NCBI GenBank assembly: GCA_028641055.1
Contig: CM054057.1
Coordinates: 329,622,482-329,686,481 of the forward strand
DNA: 64,000 nucleotides
Direction of reading: 5' to 3'
Source: Alopecurus myosuroides
Lineage: Eukaryota; Streptophyta; Magnoliopsida; Poales; Poaceae
Positions within the stretch are counted from its first letter, which is position 1. The number at the start of each line of letters is the position of its first letter. This document shows positions 56,054 to 64,000 of the stretch, piece by piece. Under the pieces are notes generated by a model, which searched no databases, was not told where the DNA came from, and worked only from the letters and a program-made list of their open reading frames with translations. The position numbers were made by a program, and so were the translations under genes.

Positions 56054-56361
56054 ATGATTGATGTAAAGATTTGTCCAACTAGTTTCAAGCCACACACCAC
56101 ACTTTCTGGTTCCGTTGCCTAAGAACTAGTAGAAGAGTATCTCAGAACAAAGTCAACTTCATCACTAACTTGTGAAAACACCTAAGATTGGGGAGATTGC
56201 ACCTACGTGAGCATCATCTTATCCATCTTTACCTTCAAATCATTTTATTTTCAGTTTTGCATTTTGTTTTGCATTTGTTATTTCGGTTTGCATTGTTTAG
56301 TATCATTTTATTTTCAGTTTTGCATTGAAAAATAAAAAACACATAAAACAAACTTGCAAAA

Positions 56362-56640
56362 ATGGGAGACAGAACTAAGTTGTGTGACTACACAAACACT
56401 CCAAATGATCAATTTATTGCTAGGCCCATTGCCATACCTGATATAAAACCCGCTAGTTATGAAGTAAGTCCTAGATTGTTGAACTTGATAACTAGGTAAC
56501 AATTTGGCGGTAGTGCTATGGAGGATGCCTCTATGCATCTTCTTGATTCTGTTGAAATACGTGACATGCCAACATTTAAAAACGTGGAAAGTGATATTCT
56601 AAAACTGAAGTTATTTCCATTCTCACTTAGAGGAAAAGCT
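56362..56640 (+). pseudogene. Athila-like gag, N-terminal fragment
   Basis: The frame starts at ATG 56362 (MGDRTKLCDYTNTPNDQ, ARPIAIPDI), reaches a TAG near 56497, and continues as QFGGSAMEDASMHLLD and LKLFPFSLRGKA. This is the known beginning of Athila-type gag. Beyond about 56640 the frame dissolves. Confidence 0.75.
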
Positions 56641-58300
56641 AATTGTAAAAGTTATTTACAAATCCCCTACTACTCACAATACCGAACTTAACCGAGACTA
56701 TCAATTCCGGCATTGCGTGTGAAACAATCACTGGTTCACTAATACATTTGTCTCGTCTCGTTATCCGGCAAGTTCCCTATTTCTCGTTACTGTATTATGA
56801 TATCCCACATGATGTACTATCATCATGCATTGTTTGCAGAACTTATGGATATCGAGAATACTGAGTGGGTTCAGTATGTATCTCTCTTTTTACGGAGGAG
56901 TAATCCCCATCTCAGAACATCGAGGTAATATAATCCTTTAGAATTACCCATTAGCTATCTTTATGTTCACCCAGTTTACGATGTGACTCTTGATAGCACC
57001 AAAGTAAAAGTTTCAAAATATATTATCCCGATAACCTGATGGTTAAAGAATGCATTGTGATATAACCGTGCTTGATATGATTCTAAGGACAACGATGTCT
57101 TAGTGAAATCTCTTAGCATATCAATCTACTTAGGGAATCCCAACCATATTGTTACCTTCCAACAATATGCTATCTATTGATGTTAACATAAACAATTTCC
57201 ATGACTAGGAAAACATAGTCATCAAACATCCAATGGATTAATCGTGAAATGTAAGACCAGGGTTTGATTTTGTGTTCATGTTACCACAGGTGAGCGTGCG
57301 TTTTCGTCTAAATCTCATATTCAGGATCCACGTTAGTTATAACATAGTAATATGAATCATAATTATGAAACAAAAGTATAAATATTATTGCCTTTTCGGC
57401 ATCCATCCAACACCGGGAGCCTAATCCCGTTGGAGACGTAAAAATGATGAGATGCTCAAATGTAGATGAACCTGAACAGCTAGATTACGGTAATGCTCCT
57501 ACATCAACTACACTATTGAAGACATTATGAAAACCGTAAGGCTGAAAAACCCATCACTTGAAAGAAGGTAACGAAGTGCCATATAAAGAAAGAATTTGTT
57601 AATCAACTTGCTTATAAAGTATGAGAGAGCTGAAATACAACAGAGAATTATCTGAGAAGCTACGAGGAAAAAACGAAGGGTTTGCTTAGTGGTAAGGAAA
57701 TTGCATCTGAACTTGGCGTAGAGCCACTATTTCTTGTAAAACGTAATGCTTCTACACTAAACAAAGGTGTATATATGTCGTTATTTTAGGTACACTTTAA
57801 CCCTTTATTGATATTCATACAAGCATATATATACATATAAAAAACAAGTAATACTAAGAGGGGCCCAGCTTCTTGTTTCGCCATGGGCCGTGAAATCTGA
57901 GTTTAGCACCCACTCATCGAATCCTAGTTCCGCTAGGAACACTAATCCGATAATGCCATTTATTACCCTCTTTCTAATACGGAGTACCACCAAATTTGAC
58001 CTACTTTTGGCCCCTCTGGCTGTATTGTCATGTAGCAGTACGTAGAAGGAGAAAGTACTCCGTAACATACGTGAAGACGAAAACAGCAGTAAATGAAGCA
58101 TCGCTTGGAGCTATACGCGTCAACCTTTTCTCTCACGTCATTGTGCACACGCTCCCTCTTCTAGCACGGTTGAAAATTTTACAGCCAAAAACATTGTACA
58201 CGTCGAGTTTAAGAGCCAAAAACACTTTATTTTCGCCCCCTTGCCACGCTGTTCTTGGCAAAGCAGTACGGTGTACCGATATGGTTTTCACGTCGTAGGA
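56641..58300. other. degenerate sequence, no gene recognised
   Basis: AT-rich with many stops in all frames. It is probably decayed retroelement interior up to about 57780. 57784-58300 is different in composition and may be the distal promoter of the next gene. ACGGAGTAC (about 57980) and GTACTCCGT (about 58053) form a short inverted pair. Confidence 0.4.
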
Positions 58301-59132
58301 CTAGGAGCCCGTACAAACCGGCATATTTCCCCGCGGTGAACACGGTAGTAGTGCTCACGGCCGTCCGTCCGGAAATACTAAAAGGCTAGCTACTGGGTTT
58401 CAATTGGCAGCAGAACAAGACAAATAGTAAAAGCTAAGCAAATTGGCACGACTCCCGTCTACTACACTCCCTTTTTTTTCCTCCATAAAGCACGCAAAAG
58501 GAACCGACAATGGTAACAGCAGCGCTGAGCGCCTCCCGTGTTCAACACCGCTCTCTGCTTACTGACTGATCTACTGTACTTAATCTAGCTGCTAGCACTA
58601 ATCGGGCGAGTAAAGCGAAAGGCTTCCATCGCCATTGCCAAAGCCAAAGCGGAACAAATCTTGAAAAGGGTAAAGAAACGCTCCCGGCCGGCTCCTGCGC
58701 GTTAAAATAAATAAATAAATCTTTCGCCCAAGATAATTTCCCAACTCTGCCCAGCTCCGGGAGAGAGAAGAGGCTTCCTCCTTCCCTCGTCGGCCCTCTA
58801 GTATTAATTTACTCGTGGTTTTCCGCAGACACACACTCTGATAAGCCACTCTTTCTCTCTCCAGCACTCGCTCTTCTTCTTTGTGTGAAGGGACAGTACC
58901 AGTATTATATTGTCTTCAGCGAGAAGAAGGAAGTTCCTCCTCCTCATCTCCTCACACACGCTCTGGACTGGACGAGAGACGGCAATGCTTGCTGCTAGTA
59001 GCTGCCTTCTCCTCCCCCTCATCTGAGGCCTCCCTCCCTCCCTCCGTGCGTGCCTCTGTACCTGCACCAGATCTGCGAGGCCACCCCTCGTCCGTGCGGC
59101 ACGGCGAAGCATTTTCAGGCACGGAGTCAGCC
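58301..59132 (+). promoter_or_regulatory. promoter and leader of the HIPP gene
   Basis: The region becomes increasingly CT-rich towards the ATG (CCTCCCTCCCTCC near 59035). (AAAT)n at about 58706-58722 and TATTATATT near 58912 are TATA candidates; neither is decisive. No frame here is supported. Confidence 0.4.
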
Positions 59133-61001
59133 ATGAGCAAGGACGAGGTGCTCAAGATACAGGTCACTTCTTCCCTGCTTTGCTTCCTTTCCACTCAACA
59201 CATTCTGGAGCATGTTCCTTCTTGTTTTAGCTGCCTTCAGATTTTCTTGCTATCCTGACTGATCCATGCATGTTGTTTCTGTGCATATGTTCATCCCCCA
59301 AATCCGCAGACCTGCCTGTTCAAGGTGAACATCCACTGCGATGGGTGCCAGAAGAAGGTCAAGAAGATCCTCAGCAAGATCGACGGTAAGAGGTTCTTGT
59401 TTAGCTGCATGCGGGAGTTGTCCCTCTGTTTTCTTTTACTATGTGTTATGATGAGGGGGAAATGTGCTGTGGATTCATCGATCTTGCTTGCAGGCGTGTA
59501 CCAGAGCAGCATAGACCCGGAGGAGGGGAAGGTGATGGTGTCCGGCCTGGTGGATCCGGACACCATCATTAAGAAGCTCAACAAGGCCGGCAAGCCGGCC
59601 GTGCTCTGGGGCTCCAAGCCCGGCGGCATCACCAACCAGTTCCAGAAGCTCCACCTTGACGGCGGCGGCAAGGGCCAGCAGCAGAAGGACGCCGGCGGCA
59701 AGGCCCACCACAAGGATGCCGGCGGCAAGGCCCATCACAAGGATGCCCACAAGGGCGGCGGCGGCGGCAAGGACGCCAAGATGGCCATGCCGCAGCCGAC
59801 GCCGCAGCAGATTCAGCAAATGCAGCAGCAGATGCAGATGAAGGGCGGCCCCACGCCGCAGCAGCTGCAGCACCTGCAGCAGCAGATGCAGATGAAGGGC
59901 GCGCCCACGCCGCAGCAGCTGCAGCAGCTCCAGCAGCAGCTGCAGATGAAGCCGCCCACGCCGCAGCAGCTCCAGCAGCTGCAGCAGCAGATGCAGATCA
60001 AGGGGATGAAGCTGCCGCAGCAATTCATGGACGCCGCCGCCGCCGCCAAGATGCCGCCCAAGGACCCCAAGTCCGTCAAGTTCAACCTTCCCGACGACGG
60101 CTGGAATGACGACGGCGGCAGCGAGTTCGACGACGAGTTCGACGAGGACTATGACGACGAGGATTACGACGATGATTGCTTCGACGATGACATCTACGAC
60201 GACCCCAAGATGATGATGAAGCCCATGCCCTTGCCGCCCAACGCCGGCGGGGGCGACAAGAAGGGCGGTGGCAAGAAGGGCGGTGGCGGGAACGAGATCC
60301 CTGTGCAGATCAAGGGGAACGGCGGGAAGAAAGACGCCGGTGGCAAGCAGCAGCAGGGTGGCAACAACGGCGGCGGTAAGAACGGAGGCGGTGGTGCGCA
60401 GCAGAACAACGCCAAGGGAGGAGGAGCGCAGGCTCAGGGGAAGAAGGGTGGGCCTGCCGCCGGCGTCGGTGGCCCGATGGGCGGCGGCATGCCGGCGCTC
60501 CAGCAGCATCAGCAGCAGGCCATGTTCAGGCCTAACATGATGGGTGGCGCCGGCTTCCCCGGAATGGGCGGTCCCATGGGCCACGCCCACCCGGGCGGCG
60601 GCGCGCAGGGTGGCCGCGCCGTTCAGGGCATGCCGCCGGCAGGGTACTACCAGGGCGCTGGCGGCGGTGGCATGCCGTCTGGAGCGGAGATGTTGCAAGC
60701 TGCCGCTGCGGCCGGGAACCCAGTGGCGCAGCAGCAGTACATGCAACTGATCCAGCAGCAGCAGCAACAGCAGCAGATGGCATTGTTGCAGCAACAGCAA
60801 CAGCAGCAGCAGTTGATGATGATGAACGGCGGCGGCGGCGGCGGCGCAGGAGGGTACCCGCAGATGGGCTACGGGTACGGCCGGCCACCGATGGGGTCGT
60901 ACCCGATGCAGACCGCCTACGCGATGCCACCGCAGCCTCCGGCCGGCGAGCCTTACAACTACTTCAGCGACGAGGACCCCAACAGCTGCTCGGTGATGTG
61001 A
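59133..61001 (+). CDS. Heavy-metal-associated isoprenylated plant protein (HIPP), three exons, intact
   Basis: Exons are 59133-59162, 59310-59385 and 59494-61001; 1,614 nt encode 537 residues. Residues 11-78 form an HMA domain: VNIHCDGC with metal-binding C20 and C23, then KKVKKILSKIDGVYQSSIDP and GKVMVSG. A His/Lys/Gly-rich linker follows, then four 17-18-residue PTPQQLQ-type repeats. An acidic Asp/Tyr stretch comes next (about 60110-60210), then Gly/Asn/Gln-rich sequence. The last four residues, CSVM, are a CaaX prenylation motif. HIPPs bind metal ions and are lipid-anchored. The long Gln/Gly-rich body and MSKDEVLKIQ start resemble the Arabidopsis HIPP32-34 group (from memory). Intron 2 is 108 nt and open in frame, so its retention would add 36 residues inside the HMA domain. 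Confidence 0.92.
59796..60000 (+). repeat. 54-bp tandem repeats in the HIPP gene
   Basis: CC(C/G)ACGCCGCAGCAG starts at 59796, 59850, 59904 and 59955, periods 54, 54 and 51. They encode PTPQQLQxLQQQMQMKG-like units. Confidence 0.88.
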
Positions 61002-61379
61002 GAGGCCGATCACGCCGCAGCTGCTCATGGTTGAAAGAAGACCATGAATCTAGGAGTGTACCATGGGGAACAACCGAACAAGTCCCCGGTCTAGATCGCT
61101 CTTCTTCCGTTTCTTCTCGATTAATTTAGCTTCAACATTTTCACCTTTCTTTCGAGCTAAAAAAGAAGAAGAGATGGGAAACTTTGCTTCAAGGCGATTT
61201 GTAGGTACAGTAATTATCTATAGATGTCATAAAAGATGAATGCTCCATGTTGTTACAGTTGAAGAACAATGTGATGACTGACTGATGGTAGATGGATGAA
61301 CAATGTGCAATACAAGTGTGCTGTCAATGTTCTGTGCGTTGTTGCATTCTGCATCGGTAGTGTGACAGAAGAAACAGCA
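61002..61379 (+). other. 3' untranslated and downstream region of the HIPP gene
   Basis: AT-richer sequence directly after the stop with no frame. GATGACTGACTGATGGTAGATGGATG near 61270 is a short imperfect repeat. The poly(A) site cannot be fixed. Confidence 0.5.
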
Positions 61380-61404
61380 TTAGATTCTGCTTTTTAACGA
61401 GGGA

Positions 61405-61500
61405 CCTGGTGCATCTCTAGCAGACCTAGGGTCGCGTTTTTTCGGGACACGACGCAACCCTGGGTCAGTGTTTTTCCGGGATCTGCTAGAGATATTCCGC
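61405..61500. repeat. imperfect inverted repeat, possible transposon end
   Basis: GCATCTCTAGCAGACCTAGGG is answered about 60 bases later by ACCCTGGGTC and GGATCTGCTAGAGAT. The outer arms (ATCTCTAGCAGA/TCTGCTAGAGAT) are perfect over 12 bases. It could be the terminus of a DNA element carrying the following pseudogene. Confidence 0.6.
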
Positions 61501-61629
61501 CCTGAGCCCACACGGCACCGCACATATCTGCTTTGATTTACAAATTCATTTGAACAAGCAAATGGATATAGGAGTTCCAACATTCCGAATAAATGTGCAA
61601 ATATTACATAATCTAGTTCGTCAAATAGT

Positions 61630-62550
61630 TCACATCCAAAAGCACGCGCAATATAAAGAGTTAGCAATCAAGATTGTCCAAAAGACGATGATCAAATAAA
61701 GCGACACTATTCTTGCAAAGACCATCGCACCACCACCGGCCATACTACCACCACCATCATCATGATCTCCACCACCACAAGCCATAAGATCATGCAATTC
61801 TTTCATCCTTCGAAACATGATCTCGGTTCTTTTCATCTCCCCACACTCTCCTGCCATCGACTTCACGCGGCTCTGATCCATCATGAAGTACCGGTCCTCC
61901 TCGGCGACCTTCTCGTCCCTCCTTTTTTGCTCTTCAAGAGTGATCTAGCGCTTTTGGAAGGAACATCTTGTGAGCCATTTGATCTCAGTTTGTTGGCTAT
62001 TCTTCTCGGCTAACCCCACCTTGGTTGCCAAAATCCTCTCCATCATGGTCTCCTTTTACTTCACCATTGCATTCATTTGGTCCCTCAAGTTTGAGGCCTT
62101 GGCCGACCTGTTCACCCTTTCCTTTTTCATCTTGCTTCCGCTGGGCTTTCCCTTGTCCTCCCTTTGGTGCATCATAACTATCATCATCATCTTTCAAATG
62201 GTCGAGTTCATCTTTCTTCGGCGGAGCCTCTTCATTCCTCTACCTCCATTTCTCACTATGCTCAAGCAATTTCTAACAATGTTGGAGCAAGAATGGCTTT
62301 TCTTCGGATGCCAACATTGGGTTAAACCTTTCAAGAGCAATGGAGTCCTGGATTTGCAAAATAGGGCAAGTGCGAGATCACATTGCACCAAACCAAACAA
62401 GATGGCAAATGTGTACAACAAAATGACAAGAAACTCACATAGTCATCAATTGTGCAACACTTGGAGGTGCACTCCTCACTTGCTCCAAACAACCACGCCA
62501 ACATGCACAATTTTGTTTGATGTAATCATACTGGACTTGGAGTGATATAA
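61630..62550 (-). pseudogene. Degenerate gene with NAM-associated C-terminal-like domain
   Basis: The minus strand encodes, across several shifts and stops, CWHPKKSHSCS.., EHSEKWR.RNEEAPPKKDE, a run DDDDSYDAPKGGQGKAQRK, and further on EMKRTEIMFRRMKELHD. This order is that of plant proteins annotated as no-apical-meristem-associated C-terminal domain or glutathione S-transferase T3-like, which are often tied to PIF/Harbinger-type transposons. The plus-strand frames over the same stretch (for example 61970-62545) are shadows. Family call is from memory; decay is certain. Confidence 0.55.
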
Positions 62551-63999
62551 ATGAACGAGGTGATTTGACCGGGATGATCTTATGGTACTTATACTATGCA
62601 CATTTCCAATATATTTTGTCGGTTTGATCATTGTCGACAACTGCATCAAATGACACACTTGTTGAGATGTGCACTAGAGAGAGTAATATTCAATTATTAT
62701 TGCATATCCAAGTTCAGAATTAATTTCATGTCATCATGTTACAACTGCTATAGCACTAGAAAAGTGAGTTTTCAAAGTAAAGTCGTTGTGTGGGTGTGAA
62801 GACATAAACAAATAAGAGTTTCTAATCTTGTTTCTAAGACTTAGTTAAAGTCTAGCAAAAGATAAGAGTTTATTTTTAGGGTAACAATAGTACTGAACCG
62901 ACCAAAGTATACTAAACAATTGTGATGTTTTAGCAAAGTACATATGGAGTTGTCATTGACTATAACTGCTATACTATGAGAATATCTAGTGACCGCACAA
63001 TCTAAAGTTATGCTTTGGATGTCTTCAACCGTCCACCATAACAGGGAATTATAAAATTGACGTCTGGGTATAATCTAGAGCGTGTGAAAGAACCAAGATC
63101 GTTCAAGACTAGTACTTAACTCCTCTAGACAATAGAGAGATACATGCTCTGGGACCTCTCGATATAACTGATGTCAACCAATTTTATGGCCAGACACAGT
63201 GCGATTTATCCCAACGACATCGGGGATATGGATGAGAAAAGAGGACGATATCGGTAGCTATTTTTATATGTGTTATGATCAAAGAGTTTGATCAGTCTAG
63301 AGCACATAGTGTCACCTCGTGATATAGTTGGTATAGTTAAGTTAAGGGAATAAGTGCACTAAGTAACTTGTAAGGTTCCCTCGATCTTCGTGAACGCATA
63401 GGATCCATCATGGGCGTCCACGGCTCCACTGCTGGTTATTGTTTGGTGAGTTCCCAAACATGTGTGTGTTTTTGAGTCTTTACGGGTCACATGCTTAAGC
63501 CGTGTCAACATTTAATTGAGAGAACAAGCTTGTTGATATTGGTTTTATGAATGTTAGATGTCGATACTTCGTCGCATAAACAAGTTCAGTGTCAATCAGA
63601 GAGGTTTTGGGGGAAGTTACTATAAGAGAGAAACAATGCCGATGGTAGGAAGAATTTTATATGAGAGGAAACAGAGGACATGAGATGTTAGAAATATGTT
63701 TCTAACATCAGTAGATAAGCTTGATATATTTTATCTATTGTTTTCATAAGGTTCCGGAAGAGTTTCGAGGAAAAATCGAGAAGGGGGGATGCCGGAGGGG
63801 GGCGGAAATTTCCCCCATGGACGTACCCACTAAATTGGGGCTGCCAGGTGGCCCTACTGGTGTACGCTGCAGAATGTTTTTTTAAATCCCTATATAACCA
63901 CCGAAATCACTATGCAGATAACGTTGCATGCTCATACATGATCGATCAGAATTACGACTCACCGGGCATCAGATTGAATGTAGTCGTAGAAGAGTTCTG
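62551..63999. other. AT-rich region, no gene recognised
   Basis: No coding frame, RNA gene or element border could be supported. 63770-63960 has a GC-richer block followed by CTATATAACCACC (near 63890), which looks like a promoter or LTR core running off the right edge. A perfect hairpin sits at 63684-63709. Confidence 0.4.
63684..63709. repeat. perfect 11-bp hairpin
   Basis: GATGTTAGAAA, loop TATG, TTTCTAACATC. The arms are perfectly complementary. Confidence 0.85.
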
Positions 64000-64000
64000 A

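Noticed and set aside
57980..58062. ACGGAGTAC...GTACTCCGT as a miniature inverted-repeat element
   Set aside because: Arms of only 9 bases, no target duplication and no fuller Stowaway-like end were found.
59475..61028. 517-residue minus-strand frame rich in Leu, His and Arg
   Set aside because: It is a shadow of the HIPP coding sequence; high GC and repeats keep it open.
61970..62545. 191-residue plus-strand frame with hydrophobic segments
   Set aside because: It is antisense to the degenerate NAM-associated pseudogene, whose minus-strand motifs are recognisable.

Overview
The window looks like nuclear DNA from a large, repeat-rich grass genome, most likely a Triticeae species (wheat, barley, rye or Aegilops). 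The evidence is nested LTR retrotransposons with 5-bp target duplications, grass-type Copia and Athila/Tat Gypsy families, GT-AG spliced genes with GC-rich grass-like exons, and a small gene island beside a repeat block. The species call is inference; no database was searched.

Positions 1-43862 are one nest. The outermost layer is a broken minus-strand Copia element (copia-A: 5' LTR 42448-43862, gag start 41746-42392, gag to integrase 1-3516, running off the left edge). Inside its gag sits a plus-strand Copia element (copia-B, 3517-41745) with two LTRs, a PBS, gag and a PPT but no pol. Copia-B is interrupted by a minus-strand Athila-like Gypsy element (9671-38541, TSD CCATC) that has gag, protease and an Athila-type extra ORF but no reverse transcriptase. 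That element holds two further insertions: a 4.15-kb solo-LTR-like element without coding capacity (13277-17427, TSD CAAAG) and a young, nearly complete 15.1-kb Gypsy element of Tat type (19939-35073, TSD GGCAA). The Tat-type element has gag-protease and RT-RNase H-integrase separated by one UAG. It also has a multi-exon antisense gene with its own TATA box between the left LTR and pol.

Positions 43863-64000 are a gene island with smaller insertions. They contain a gene fragment, a 5' fragment of another Copia element (LTR-C, 45269-46533), a truncated and frameshifted grass gene on the minus strand (46593-47203), and an intact six-exon R3H-domain gene (48093-49717). These are followed by a decayed Gypsy remnant split by a Copia-type solo LTR (52170-53482, TSD CCAAT), the 5' part of an Athila-like element (54270 to about 56640), and an intact three-exon heavy-metal-associated isoprenylated protein gene (59133-61001). 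A degenerate NAM-associated-domain pseudogene (about 61630-62550) and sequence I cannot assign complete the window.

The most interesting signals are regulatory. The three Copia LTR families carry, at the same relative place, arrays of CCGG-ended near-palindromes, then a box matching the plant mitosis-specific activator (MSA) motif, then a TATA box 15-16 bp further on. The other notable item is the antisense gene of the Tat-type element, which has a promoter, spliceosomal introns and four consecutive introns that are multiples of three and free of stops.
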